Shown piece by piece: positions 1-10,004 of a DNA stretch of 64,000 bases; the first letter of the stretch is position 1, and every line of letters starts with the position of its first letter. The notes below the pieces were generated by a model that saw only the letters and a program-made list of their open reading frames with translations, was not told the origin of the DNA and made no database searches. Both the position numbers and the translations under genes were made by a program. This stretch comes from DATFRY01 sp963764695 (GTDB lineage Bacteria; Myxococcota_A; Polyangia; Haliangiales; Haliangiaceae). The DNA lies in NCBI GenBank assembly GCA_963764695.1, contig CAVXTW010000003.1, positions 496,001-560,000 on the forward strand, read 5' to 3'.

Positions 1-537
1 CGGCTGCCGCGCGACGCGGCCGAGCGCGCGGTCATGTGGCGCGGGCGCAAGAGCGCGTTCGCCGCCATGGGCCGCATCAGCCCCAACTACGTGGTGCAGG
101 ACGGGGTCATCCCGCGCTCCGACATCGCGCGGGTGCTGCGCGAGATCGCCGCGCTGGCCGACGGCGCCGGCCTGCGCATCGCCAACGTATTTCACGCCGG
201 CGACGGCAACCTGCATCCGCTGGTGCTCTACGACGCGTCGGTGCCGGGCCAGGAGGAGCTGGCCGAGAAGACCGCCGCCGAGATCCTGCGCCTGTGCATC
301 CGCGCCGGCGGATCGATCACCGGCGAGCACGGCGTGGGCGCCGACAAGGCGGCCTACATGGGCGAGATGTTCTCCGACGACGACCTGGCCACCATGAACA
401 TGGTGCGCTGCGCGTTCGACCCGGAGACGCGCTTCAATCCGGGCAAGGTGTTCCCCACACCGCGGCTGTGCGGCGATCGGCCCGGCAAGTACGTCCAGCA
501 CCCGACCGAGGCGGCGGGGCTGGCGGGGCGCGGCTGA
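1..537 (+). CDS. glcD: Glycolate oxidase FAD-binding subunit GlcD, C-terminal part
   Basis: C-terminal 178 residues of the catalytic flavoprotein subunit of glycolate oxidase (FAD-binding PCMH / FAD-oxidase C family), which oxidises glycolate or a related 2-hydroxy acid to the 2-oxo acid. The reading frame is open to the left edge, so the N-terminal FAD domain lies outside the window. Visible family signatures are NVFHAGDGNLHP (visible residues 62-73) and GSITGEHGVG (about 104-113), and the end has the usual RFNPGKVFP. Its TGA overlaps the ATG of glcE by one base and glcF follows, which fixes the identity as the GlcDEF complex rather than a stand-alone D-lactate dehydrogenase. Confidence 0.9.
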   Translation, partial: RLPRDAAERAVMWRGRKSAFAAMGRISPNYVVQDGVIPRSDIARVLREIAALADGAGLRIANVFHAGDGNLHPLVLYDASVPGQEELAEKTAAEILRLCIRAGGSITGEHGVGADKAAYMGEMFSDDDLATMNMVRCAFDPETRFNPGKVFPTPRLCGDRPGKYVQHPTEAAGLAGRG

Positions 538-1760
538 TGAGCGCGGAGGCGCTCGTTGCGGGCGCCGACCAGGCGATTGTCGGCATGACACCGGCGCGAA
601 CCTACCGGCCCGAGAGCGAGGCGGAGTGCGCCGAGGTGCTGGCGCGCGAGGCGCAGATCGGGGGACGGGTCGCGTTCGCCGGCGGCCGCACCGCGATCGA
701 GCTGGGCGGCGCCCCGCAGGCGCTCGACGCCGTGGTGCACACCGGCGGCATGGGGCGCATCCTCGACTACGCGCCGTCCGACATGGTGCTCGCGGCCGAG
801 GCCGGCGTGACCGTGGCGCAGCTGCAAGAAGCAGCGCGGGCGGAGCGGCAGATGCTGGCGCTCGATCCACCGCTGCCGGAGCGGGCCACCGTCGGAGGCG
901 TCGTCGCTGCGGGCACGTTCGGGCCGCGTCGCACGCGCTATGGCGGCGTGCGCGATCTCATCATCGGCGTGACCCTGGTGCGCGCCGACGGCGTCGTGGC
1001 GCGCGGCGGCGGCAAGGTGGTCAAGAACGTGGCCGGCTTCGACCTGCCCAAGCTGATGGTCGGCTCGCTCGGCTCGCTCGGCCTGATCGCGTCGGCGACG
1101 TTTCGCCTGCACCCGCTGCCCGAGGCCAGCGCCACTGTCTTGTTGTCCGGGCTGGCCCCGGACCAGGTGGTGTCGCTGCTCGGACGCGCGCGCCAGGCGC
1201 AGCTGGAGCCGGCCGCCGTGGCCGCGCTGCGCGCCGGATCGACCCACGACCTGGGCGTTCGCTTCGAGGGCTTCGGCCACGGCGTGCGCCAGCAGACCGC
1301 GCGGCTCGTCGAGATCGCGCGCGCGGCGCAGCTGCCGTGCGAGGCGCTGGCCGACGACGCCGGGTTCTGGGCCCGACACGATGCGGCGCGCTCGGCCGGG
1401 CCACTGCGGGCCAAGCTGTGCGCGCTGCCGTCACAGCTGCCGGCGGTCGATGGCCTGATCGCGCCGCTGATGAGCGCGCTGCGCGGCGGCTCGATGGTCT
1501 GGTACGCGTCGCTCGGCATCGGCTTCGCCGGCGGCGAGGTCGCGGATGCGGGCGCGGCCAGCGCGGCCCTGGCGGCGGCGCGCGCGCAGCTGGTGGCCGG
1601 CGGCGGCTCGCTGGTCGTCGAGTGCGCGCCGGCCGACGTGCGCGCGGTCATCGATCCGTGGGGCCCGGTGCCGGACTCGTTCTCGCTCATGGTCGAGCTC
1701 AAGAAGCGCTTCGATCCGCAGGGCCGGCTCAACCCAAGCCGCTCGGTGGGAGGGCTGTAG
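537..1760 (+). CDS. glcE: Glycolate oxidase FAD-binding subunit GlcE
   Basis: 407-residue second flavoprotein subunit of glycolate oxidase. It has a PCMH-type FAD-binding fold: ATVGGVVAAGTFGPRRTRYGG (about residues 118-138) and GGGKVVKNVAGFDLPKLMVG are the FAD-contacting segments typical of GlcE. The C-terminus RFDPQGRLNPSR is the family ending. The start ATG overlaps the glcD stop (TGATG), indicating translational coupling, and glcF begins two bases after its stop. A longer upstream open frame exists, but it is only the shifted frame of glcD. Acts at the inner membrane with GlcD and the iron-sulfur subunit GlcF. Confidence 0.92.
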   Translation: MSAEALVAGADQAIVGMTPARTYRPESEAECAEVLAREAQIGGRVAFAGGRTAIELGGAPQALDAVVHTGGMGRILDYAPSDMVLAAEAGVTVAQLQEAARAERQMLALDPPLPERATVGGVVAAGTFGPRRTRYGGVRDLIIGVTLVRADGVVARGGGKVVKNVAGFDLPKLMVGSLGSLGLIASATFRLHPLPEASATVLLSGLAPDQVVSLLGRARQAQLEPAAVAALRAGSTHDLGVRFEGFGHGVRQQTARLVEIARAAQLPCEALADDAGFWARHDAARSAGPLRAKLCALPSQLPAVDGLIAPLMSALRGGSMVWYASLGIGFAGGEVADAGAASAALAAARAQLVAGGGSLVVECAPADVRAVIDPWGPVPDSFSLMVELKKRFDPQGRLNPSRSVGGL

Positions 1761-1762
1761 CC

Positions 1763-3049
1763 ATGGCCGACCGCCGGCTCATCGACGAGTGCGTGCACTG
1801 CGGGTTCTGCCTGCCGACCTGCCCGACCTACCAGTCGTGGGGCCAGGAGATGGACTCGCCGCGCGGCCGCATCTTGTTGATGAAGACGCTGGCCGAGGGG
1901 ACCGAGCAGCTGACGCCGTCGGTGGTGCGCCACTTCGATCGCTGCCTGGGGTGCATGGCGTGCATGACCGCGTGCCCGTCGGGCGTGAAGTACGAGGCGC
2001 TGATCGAGCAGACCCGCGCCGAGGTCGAGCGCGGCCACCGCCGCCCCGCGTCCGACCGCATGTTCCGCGGCCTCATCTTCTCGCTGTTCCCGTATCCGCG
2101 CCGGCTCCGGCTCGCGGTGCTCGGGCAGATCCTGTACGTACGCAGCGGCCTGCGCTGGCTGGTGCATGCCCTGCGCCTGGTGAGCTTGCTGCCGCGACGC
2201 CTGCGCGCGCTCGAGTCGCTCATGCCGCCGGTGTCATTCGGGATGCTGCGCGAGCGGCTGCCTGCCACGGCGGCGGCCACCGGCACCCGCCGCGCGCGCG
2301 TGGCGCTCCTGCCCGGCTGCGTGCAGCGGGTCTACTTCCCCGGGGTCAACCAGGCGACGCTGCGCGTGCTGGCCGCGGAGGGCTGCGAGGTCGTGATCCC
2401 GCCCGAGCTGGGCTGCTGCGGCGCGCTGTCCCTGCACGCGGGGCGAGACGAGGAGGCGCGGCGGCTCGCGCGCGCCGCCATCGCCGCGCTCGAGGGCGCC
2501 GAGGTCGATGCCGTGGTGGTCAACGCGGCCGGCTGCGGCTCGGCGATGAAGGAGTGGGGGCGCCTGCTCGGCGACGATCCGGCCTGGAGAGCGCGCGCCG
2601 GAGCCATGGCCGCGAAGGTCGTGGACGTGAGCGAGTTCCTGGTCGCGCTCGGGCCGTCGGCCACGCGCCATCCGGTGCCGGTCGTGCTCGCCTATCACGA
2701 CGCCTGTCACCTGCAGCACGCGCAGCGCATCCGGGCCCAGCCGCGCCAGCTGCTGGCGGCCATCCCGGGCGTGGAGCTGACCGAGCTGGCCGACTCCGAC
2801 CAGTGCTGCGGCAGCGCTGGTGTCTACAACCTGCTCGAGCCGGACAGCGCGCGCGAGATCGGGCAGCGCAAGGTCGACGCGGTGCTGGCCGCCGCGCCCG
2901 AGCTGCTGGTCAGCGCCAACCCGGGCTGCACGCTCCATCTGACCATGCTGCTGCGCGAGCGCGGCCACGAGATCCGGGCCGCCCATCCGATCGAGGTGCT
3001 CGACGCCTCGATCCGCGGCGCGACGCTACCGGGCGTCAGGCCGAAGTGA
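1763..3049 (+). CDS. glcF: Glycolate oxidase iron-sulfur subunit GlcF
   Basis: 428-residue electron-transfer subunit. Two 4Fe-4S ferredoxin motifs are near the N-terminus (Cys10/13/16/20 and Cys61/64/67/71), followed by two CCG-domain repeats (ELGCCGALSLHAG and DSDQCCGSAGVYN) that bind a further Fe-S centre. This is the standard GlcF/LldE-type architecture. The ATG lies two bases after the glcE stop, completing a glcDEF operon. Its last 14 bases overlap the 3' end of the convergent sigma-factor gene, so the two transcription units collide tail to tail with no room for an intergenic terminator. Confidence 0.93.
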   Translation: MADRRLIDECVHCGFCLPTCPTYQSWGQEMDSPRGRILLMKTLAEGTEQLTPSVVRHFDRCLGCMACMTACPSGVKYEALIEQTRAEVERGHRRPASDRMFRGLIFSLFPYPRRLRLAVLGQILYVRSGLRWLVHALRLVSLLPRRLRALESLMPPVSFGMLRERLPATAAATGTRRARVALLPGCVQRVYFPGVNQATLRVLAAEGCEVVIPPELGCCGALSLHAGRDEEARRLARAAIAALEGAEVDAVVVNAAGCGSAMKEWGRLLGDDPAWRARAGAMAAKVVDVSEFLVALGPSATRHPVPVVLAYHDACHLQHAQRIRAQPRQLLAAIPGVELTELADSDQCCGSAGVYNLLEPDSAREIGQRKVDAVLAAAPELLVSANPGCTLHLTMLLRERGHEIRAAHPIEVLDASIRGATLPGVRPK

Positions 3050-4019
3050 CCGGGCGGACGGCGCCGAGCTTGGCGCTGGACAGGACCGAGTGCACGGCGC
3101 GGATCAGGTCGTCGTCGCCGATCTCGACCTGGATGGTCCAGCGCGGGGCCCAGCGCGCCGGCGGCCCGGCGTCCTCGATCAGGATCGCCGGCAGCCCGTT
3201 GAGCAGGCGCAGGTCGTGGCGCAGCGGCGAGCCCTGGCGCCGGGCGGCCAGCCCGACATAGGTGTGAGCGACGCGCCGGGCGCCGACCAGCGGCACGCGC
3301 GCGGCCACGAACTCGCCGCCGCCGTCGGTGAGCGCAACGACATCGGCGGCCAGCATCGCCTCGACCGCGGCGGCGTCCTGGGCGCGCACGGCGCCGAGGA
3401 AGCGCACCAGCGCGGCGCGCGTGCGTGCGGTCAGCGCGGCGTCGGGCCGGCAGCGGCGACGGTCGTACGCCTCCATCGCCCGCCGCGCGCGGTGATGCGT
3501 TGTCTTGACGTTGGCCGCCGACAGGCCGAGCGCCTCGGCGGTCTCGGCCACCGAGTAGTCCAGCACGTCGCGCAGGATCAGCACCGCGCGCTGCGGCGGG
3601 CTGAGCGCCTCGAGCGCCAGCAGGAACGCCAGCGTCACGCTCTCCATCAGATCGTAGCGCGCCTCGGTGTGAGCCGGCTCGTGGGCGGGCGGCAGCTCGA
3701 GCCCGTCGAGCCGGTCGAGCACATCGAGCACGTCGGGCGCGTCCTCGCCGGTCTCGATCAGCGACGGCAGCCACGGCCCGGCGTAGGCCGTGCGGCGGCG
3801 ACGGCGGAGCAGGTCGCGGGCCAGGTTCATCGCGACCCGCACCAGCCACGGGCGCAGCGGCGACGCGGTGTCGGCCGGCGGCCGCGCCATGGCGCGGGCG
3901 AAGGTGTCCTGCACCAGATCGTCCGCGTCGGCCGCACTGCCGGTCATGCGGTAGCAGAGCGACCACAGGAGCCGCTCGTGTGACCGGAAGGCGCTGTCGA
4001 CCGCTGCGCGCACCGTCAT
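3036..4019 (-). CDS. ECF RNA polymerase sigma factor, SigJ type, with C-terminal SnoaL-like domain
   Basis: 327 residues. Sigma-70 region 2 lies at about residues 10-80 (LWSLCYRMTGSAADADDLVQ), region 4 at about 120-180 with the helix-turn-helix YSVAETAEALGLSAANVKT, and the last ~130 residues form a SnoaL/NTF2-like domain (FLGAVRAQDAAAVEAML). This is the SigJ (ECF41-like) architecture, in which the C-terminal domain modulates activity instead of a separate anti-sigma factor. ECF41 genes are usually next to oxidoreductases, which fits the FAD oxidoreductase immediately upstream. No anti-sigma gene is adjacent. The leader contains a 12-bp perfect inverted repeat and a possible short ORF. Confidence 0.88.
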   Translation of the reverse strand: MTVRAAVDSAFRSHERLLWSLCYRMTGSAADADDLVQDTFARAMARPPADTASPLRPWLVRVAMNLARDLLRRRRRTAYAGPWLPSLIETGEDAPDVLDVLDRLDGLELPPAHEPAHTEARYDLMESVTLAFLLALEALSPPQRAVLILRDVLDYSVAETAEALGLSAANVKTTHHRARRAMEAYDRRRCRPDAALTARTRAALVRFLGAVRAQDAAAVEAMLAADVVALTDGGGEFVAARVPLVGARRVAHTYVGLAARRQGSPLRHDLRLLNGLPAILIEDAGPPARWAPRWTIQVEIGDDDLIRAVHSVLSSAKLGAVRPVTSA

Positions 4020-4033
4020 CGGCTCGGTCCTAC

Positions 4034-4060
4034 TCCTGCTGTGTCAGAGACACAGCAGGA
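4034..4060 (-). promoter_or_regulatory. Perfect inverted repeat in the sigma-factor leader
   Basis: 12-base arms (4034-4045 and 4049-4060) with a 3-base loop, perfectly complementary, ending 14 bases before the sigma-factor ATG. The arm nearer the gene contains AGGA, so an RNA hairpin could hide ribosome-binding sequence. Alternatively it is a DNA operator dyad. There is no U-tract, so a standard terminator is less likely. Confidence 0.5.
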
Positions 4061-4079
4061 CCAGGTCATTGTTGGGCAT
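4044..4079 (-). CDS. Possible 11-residue leader peptide upstream of the ECF sigma factor
   Basis: A short ORF, MPNNDLVLLCL, with GGAGGG three bases before its ATG. Its TGA falls at the loop of the hairpin at 4034-4060. The arrangement (ribosome-binding site, short ORF, hairpin, real gene) resembles a translational attenuator. Too short for homology. The spacing of the Shine-Dalgarno is shorter than ideal, so this is a hypothesis only. Confidence 0.22.
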   Translation of the reverse strand: MPNNDLVLLCL

Positions 4080-4090
4080 GGCCCTCCGGA

Positions 4091-4141
4091 CGGCCGCACT
4101 CGCGGCCGGGGAAATCCGCTCGCTTGCGCTCCGCGGATTTC
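4091..4141. repeat. Two inverted repeats between the FAD oxidoreductase and sigma-factor genes
   Basis: Two further dyads sit side by side: 7-base arms at 4091-4097/4102-4108 and 9-base arms at 4111-4119/4133-4141. With the dyads at 4034-4060 and 4146-4172 they fill nearly the whole 151-base spacer, which is far more structure than neighbouring spacers show. Confidence 0.45.
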
Positions 4142-4145
4142 TGCC

Positions 4146-4172
4146 AGCACTACTGTTCCGCACAGTAGTGCT
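4146..4172 (-). terminator. Hairpin at the stop codon of the FAD oxidoreductase gene
   Basis: Perfect 11-base arms (4146-4156 and 4162-4172) around a 5-base loop, beginning within the TAG stop codon of the upstream gene. The position suggests a transcription terminator or 3'-end stabiliser. No T-run follows, as is common in very GC-rich genomes. Confidence 0.4.
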
Positions 4173-5442
4173 AGCATACCGCCGCGGCCTGCTCGACGCG
4201 CTGCTCGCCCGGGTTCAGGATCGCCGAGACCGCCTGGCCGGCGCTGGCCACGGTCGCGTCGGCCAGCATGGCTCCCTGGCCGATCCAGTCGCCGACCACG
4301 TACACGCCGGGCGCGTCGGCCACCGCGGTTCCGGGACGGCTGCGTCCGGCCGGGTGGATGTCGTTGGCCACCACCAGCTGCGGCATGAACCGGCGCGTGA
4401 CGACGCGCTCGCGCCACCCGGGCTGCAGCCGATCGAGCAGCGCCTCGAGCGACGACGAGTCCGCCTTCTCTCCCGGCGCCAGGTAGCGCGCGGCGTGGAT
4501 GACGTCGGTGCCCGCCGGGGCGAGCGCCGCCGACGCCGAGTGCACCGAGTAGTAGATCGGCTCGTCGACGCCGAGGCAGAACTTCGCCCGCGGGCGCGGC
4601 AGTCCGCGCAGCGCGACATCGAGACACGCGGCCCGCACCGGGACGGCCGCGGCCGCAGAAGCTGCCAGCGCCGCGCTCCGCACCAGCTCGGCCGCCACCG
4701 CCGGGCTCGCCGCCACGATCACTGCGCTCGCCGCGATGGTGCCGTCGGCCAGGGACACGCGCCCGGGCGCGGCCGCCTCGACGCGGGTCGATCGGCGGAT
4801 CTCGACGCCGGCTGCCAGGGCGAGCCCGGTCAGCGAGTTGACGATCGTCTGCCAGCCGCCGTTGACGTACATGACGCCGGTGGTCAGGCCGCGCTGCAGC
4901 TGGGCGACCGTGTCGGCGGCAGAAGCCAGCTCCGGCGCGTTGCAGTAGGTGGTGACGCGCACCAGCGCATGGACCAGCCGCCGCGTACCCGGCCGGGCGG
5001 CGATACCATCGACCCACTCGCTGACCGTCTTGCCCGCCAGCGCCGCGGGATCGATGCGGCTCAGTCCCTGGAGGAAGCGCGCGGCCTCGAGCTTCTCGGC
5101 CACGGCGAGCAGGCCGGTGGTCACCAGGGACGTGAAGCCGCCCGGCAGGACGTGAACGCGCCCGCCGTCGAGCGCCAGCATTCCAGACACCGGCGGGCGG
5201 CCGCCCGTGGGATCGACGCCGAGCTCGCGCAGCGCGGTGCGCGCCGCGCCGGCTCGGTACAGCGCGTGCGGTCCCAGGTTCAGGCGCACGCCGGCCTCGT
5301 CGTGGGTGGCTGCCCTGCCGCCCAGCGAGCTCGCCTTCTCGAACAGAATCACCCTCCTGCCGGCGCGCGCGAGCATGAGCGCGCAGGTCAGTCCGCCCAG
5401 TCCACCACCGATGACGATGTCGGGTTCCGGTCTCATGCCCAT
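4171..5442 (-). CDS. FAD-dependent oxidoreductase, phytoene desaturase/amine oxidase fold
   Basis: About 423 residues. The N-terminal dinucleotide-binding motif IVIGGGLGGLTCALMLARAG is followed by an acidic FAD-ribose contact (LFEKASSLGGRA), the pattern of the CrtI/protoporphyrinogen-oxidase-like flavin oxidoreductases. The C-terminal GVYVVGDWIGQGAMLADATV is the second FAD-contacting segment. The substrate cannot be told from sequence, and no carotenoid genes are nearby. ATG codons at 5442 and 5436 are both plausible starts, because the Rossmann strand begins right after them. It lies downstream of the ADP-ribosylglycohydrolase gene (25-base gap) and upstream of the ECF sigma gene on the same strand, a common partner arrangement for SigJ/ECF41 factors. 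Confidence 0.8.
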   Translation of the reverse strand: MGMRPEPDIVIGGGLGGLTCALMLARAGRRVILFEKASSLGGRAATHDEAGVRLNLGPHALYRAGAARTALRELGVDPTGGRPPVSGMLALDGGRVHVLPGGFTSLVTTGLLAVAEKLEAARFLQGLSRIDPAALAGKTVSEWVDGIAARPGTRRLVHALVRVTTYCNAPELASAADTVAQLQRGLTTGVMYVNGGWQTIVNSLTGLALAAGVEIRRSTRVEAAAPGRVSLADGTIAASAVIVAASPAVAAELVRSAALAASAAAAVPVRAACLDVALRGLPRPRAKFCLGVDEPIYYSVHSASAALAPAGTDVIHAARYLAPGEKADSSSLEALLDRLQPGWRERVVTRRFMPQLVVANDIHPAGRSRPGTAVADAPGVYVVGDWIGQGAMLADATVASAGQAVSAILNPGEQRVEQAAAVC

Positions 5443-5467
5443 TGCCACGAACGGGCGGGCCAGAAGG

Positions 5468-6361
5468 TTACAGGCTCGCAGGCGGGGGCAAAGGCTCGGT
5501 CGCAGCGCGCCACAGGACCGGGATCCCGTCCTCACCGGTCGCCGACGCCACGATGCCGCCCACGATGGCGCCGAGCGTGTCGCGATCGCCTATCTGCGCG
5601 GTCGCGGTCCAGATGGCGTCCTCGTACGAGTCCAGGTGGCGCGCGGCGACCCAGACGCAGAAGGGGACGGTGTCGCGCGAGCTGATGTCGCAGCCGGTGC
5701 CGAGCTCCTCGCCGGCGAAGCGCGGGTCGAAGTCGAGGCCGAGCCGGTCGGCGCGCAGCAGGCCGTCGCGGGTCGGGCCATCCGGCGTGAAGCGCGCCAC
5801 GTCGGCGAGCAGCGACCCGCGCGCGGTCGAGCGCGCGGCCAGCGCGGCCGCGATCGCCACCGCCACCGCGCCGGCAGCCCCGTCCGGGTGCGCGTGGGTC
5901 GGCGCGGCCGAGCGCAGCGCCTCGTCGCGCACGCGCTCCAGGTCGCCGGCGAAGAAGGCGCCGATCGGCGCGGCCCGCATGGCGGCCCCGTTGCCGAACG
6001 ATCCGCTGCCGCCGAACAGCGCCGCCGCGTGCTCGCGCCACAATCCACCCCCGGCGATGCAGGTCAGCACGTGGGCCGCGCCGGACGCGTAGCCGCGGCC
6101 GGGCTCGAGCTGGAAGCGCCGCGCGAAGGCCGCCGCGAGCACGTCGGGATCGATCGCGCCGCAGCGCTCGAGCGTCTCGACCACCGAGATGGCCATCGCG
6201 GTGTCGTCGGTCCACCGCCACGGCCGCTGCATCGGGATCAGCCGCCTGGCCACGCGCAGCGCGACCTGCGCCGGGTGGCCGAACATCCCCTCCCCGAACG
6301 CGTCGCCGACCGCCACGCCGAGGAGAGAGACGCGAGCCCGCGCGACCGCCTTGCCATCCAT
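5468..6361 (-). CDS. ADP-ribosylglycohydrolase family protein (DraG-like)
   Basis: 297 residues. The family hallmark WTDDTAMAISV, providing the metal-binding Thr-Asp-Asp, lies near residue 48, and GVAVGDAFGEGMFG near the start is the other conserved metal/substrate loop. FGNGAAMRAAPIGAFF and APTHAHPDG are further DraG signatures. These enzymes remove ADP-ribose from proteins or small molecules using two divalent metals. The start chosen (MDGKAVARARVSLLGVAVGD) begins the domain; a longer frame upstream has no support. No ADP-ribosyltransferase partner is visible, so the target is unknown. Confidence 0.85.
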   Translation of the reverse strand: MDGKAVARARVSLLGVAVGDAFGEGMFGHPAQVALRVARRLIPMQRPWRWTDDTAMAISVVETLERCGAIDPDVLAAAFARRFQLEPGRGYASGAAHVLTCIAGGGLWREHAAALFGGSGSFGNGAAMRAAPIGAFFAGDLERVRDEALRSAAPTHAHPDGAAGAVAVAIAAALAARSTARGSLLADVARFTPDGPTRDGLLRADRLGLDFDPRFAGEELGTGCDISSRDTVPFCVWVAARHLDSYEDAIWTATAQIGDRDTLGAIVGGIVASATGEDGIPVLWRAATEPLPPPASL

Positions 6362-6525
6362 CACCACGCCATGGTGCAGGATCGGCGCCGGCGAGAGGAA
6401 CGCCGCGAAACCGCCACTTGCGCCCACTACCGAGGCGGCGCGGTGCCATGTCGTCGCGCCGCCGCGCCAGAGTGACAGGGGGCGACGGCCTGCAACACCG
6501 GCCCGGTTGGTCCGACACCGGGTCC

Positions 6526-8237
<1,712 letters not shown>

Positions 8238-8241
8238 GTCG

Positions 8242-8997
8242 ATGACGGCGAGGTCTGTGCTTGTGGCCGCGCTGTGCGCGTTGGCCTGCGGAGACGGTGC
8301 AACATCACAGAAGGCCGCAGCGCGCGGTCCATCGGATCGAGGAGACAGAATGACGGAGCCAGGCTATCCAAACGTGCACGTGCGGCTTCGACTGTTCCAG
8401 CAGGCTCCGGCGGTGCCGGATCGCGACAGTGAGATCGAGATATGGCTGAAGGGCACGAGGTTTCACGTTCGCGACCACGCGTGCCGGCCGCTGAGCTACA
8501 TCCTCGAGGACGTCACGGCGACGCGGGGTCTGGGCAGGCCGGTAAAGTCGATCGAGGAGATGATGGATCTCGGGACTCTCGACGGCTTGCGAGACGGATC
8601 GTCGCCGACGGAGATGTACGGCGACCTGGCGAGCGACGAGGGCTGGGTCCGCGAGCCGGTGGACAAGCGAGGGCCGGTTCCGGCCAGCGTGCTTGCGCCG
8701 GTCGCCGAGCAGATCCTGTCGCGCGGAAAGGCGGACGGGCTTCGACTCGTAAACTCGATGAGCCGGCTGGGTCGTGCCGCCACCGAGTACCGCGGGCAGA
8801 TCGGTGTGACCGAGGATGGCGAGCAGTACGAAAACTCCGTAAGGCGCGTGATCGCTCCACCCCTCCTCCTGTTCGAACAGGTCCACGACGCAGCGACCCC
8901 GAGGCTCGCCTACACGCGCGAGGTCCTCGCCATCGAGGAGGGCGTGGTCACCGACGCCGACGTCACCCCGCCGGCCTCCATCAAGCGATCGCCGTGA
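8242..8997 (+). CDS. Putative lipoprotein downstream of the DUF4157 gene
   Basis: 251 residues. MTARSVLVAALCALACGDG is a short signal peptide ending in an ALAC motif, an imperfect lipobox that would give Cys17 as the lipidated residue. The mature part has no recognised domain: it contains PNVHVRLRLFQQAPAVP and a region on an ILEDVTATRG turn. It starts four bases after the end of the DUF4157 reading frame, so the two are almost certainly co-transcribed. By position it could be an immunity or accessory protein for the effector, but that is inference only. Base composition is similarly less GC-rich than the surroundings, consistent with shared acquisition. Confidence 0.6.
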   Translation: MTARSVLVAALCALACGDGATSQKAAARGPSDRGDRMTEPGYPNVHVRLRLFQQAPAVPDRDSEIEIWLKGTRFHVRDHACRPLSYILEDVTATRGLGRPVKSIEEMMDLGTLDGLRDGSSPTEMYGDLASDEGWVREPVDKRGPVPASVLAPVAEQILSRGKADGLRLVNSMSRLGRAATEYRGQIGVTEDGEQYENSVRRVIAPPLLLFEQVHDAATPRLAYTREVLAIEEGVVTDADVTPPASIKRSP

Positions 8998-9100
8998 AGT
9001 CGCGCGGCCCACGGCTCCTGTGTCAACCGGCCGGGCCGCAAGCTGTGCGGGGCCGCGAACGAGCCGACCATCACAGCGCGTAGTAGGCTCTCGCCCACCG

Positions 9101-9994
9101 ATGGAGTCACGAGCGCGCGGGGTGGAGTCGCACGACAGTCTGGTCCGCGTCGCGCCGTGGCTGTTCATCGTCATCTGGTCGTCCGGCTACGTCGTCGCCA
9201 AGCTCGCCTCGCCGCACGCCGAGCCGCTCACCTTCCTGCTCGTTCGCTACGCCGGCGTGCTGATCGTGATGGCCACCCTGGCCGCGATCGCGCGCGCCCC
9301 GTGGCCGTCGTGGCGGCAGGCCGGACACATCGCGGTGGCCGGCATCGGCATCCAGGCCGGCTACCTCGGGTGCGTGTGGGTCGTCATCGCGCAGGGCATG
9401 CCGGCCGGCGTCGTCGCCCTGATCGTGAATCTGCAGCCGGTGCTCACCGCCGTGGCCGGGCCGCTGGTCGGCGAGCGGGTCAGCCGCTACCAGTGGCTCG
9501 GCCTCGTGCTCGGCTTTGCCGGCGTCGCGCTGGTCGTGTCGACCAAGTTCGGCACCGGCACCGGCATGACGATCGGCACCGTCGCGCTCTCGGTCGTCGC
9601 GCTGGTCTCGATGACCGCGGGCACGCTGTACCAGAAGCGCTTCTGCCCCACCTTCGACCTGCGCACCGGCCAGGTGGTCCAGTTCGCCGCCAGCTTCCTG
9701 GTCACGCTGCCGTTCGCCCTGGCCGGCGAGGACCTGCGCATCGAGTGGACGCCGGAGGTTGTCGGCGCGCTCCTGTGGTCGGTCTTCGTGCTCACCGGCG
9801 GCGGCATCTCGCTCCTGTTCATCATGATCCGCCACGGCGCGGCGACCCGGGTCACCAGCTACCTGTACCTGGTCCCGCCGGTCACCGCGATCATGGCCTG
9901 GCTCATGTTCGGCGAGGTCTTCCAGCCGATCGCAGCGGCCGGGATGGCGCTCACCATCGCCGGCGTCGCCCTGGTCGTCGCCCGCCGTCGCTGA
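9101..9994 (+). CDS. EamA/DMT-family transporter
   Basis: 297 residues with ten predicted membrane segments in two EamA repeats (about residues 12-145 and 160-297), e.g. LFIVIWSSGYVVAKLASPHA at the start and VPPVTAIMAWLMFGEVFQPI near the end, both characteristic of the drug/metabolite transporter superfamily. A metabolite exporter at the inner membrane; the substrate is unpredictable. The ATG at 9101 is chosen because the first membrane helix follows at once. TAGGCT at 9084-9089 could be its -10 element. It ends 10 bases from the convergent GFA gene. Confidence 0.85.
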   Translation: MESRARGVESHDSLVRVAPWLFIVIWSSGYVVAKLASPHAEPLTFLLVRYAGVLIVMATLAAIARAPWPSWRQAGHIAVAGIGIQAGYLGCVWVVIAQGMPAGVVALIVNLQPVLTAVAGPLVGERVSRYQWLGLVLGFAGVALVVSTKFGTGTGMTIGTVALSVVALVSMTAGTLYQKRFCPTFDLRTGQVVQFAASFLVTLPFALAGEDLRIEWTPEVVGALLWSVFVLTGGGISLLFIMIRHGAATRVTSYLYLVPPVTAIMAWLMFGEVFQPIAAAGMALTIAGVALVVARRR

Positions 9995-10004
9995 TCGACC
10001 GGCC

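Noticed and set aside
626..3049. A single 807-residue ORF covering glcE and glcF
   Set aside because: The first 379 codons are the shifted frame of glcE; the real glcF begins at the ATG at 1763 with its ferredoxin motifs.
8998..9100. Mobile-element boundary after the DUF4157 module
   Set aside because: No transposase, terminal repeats or target duplication could be found around 6400-9100.
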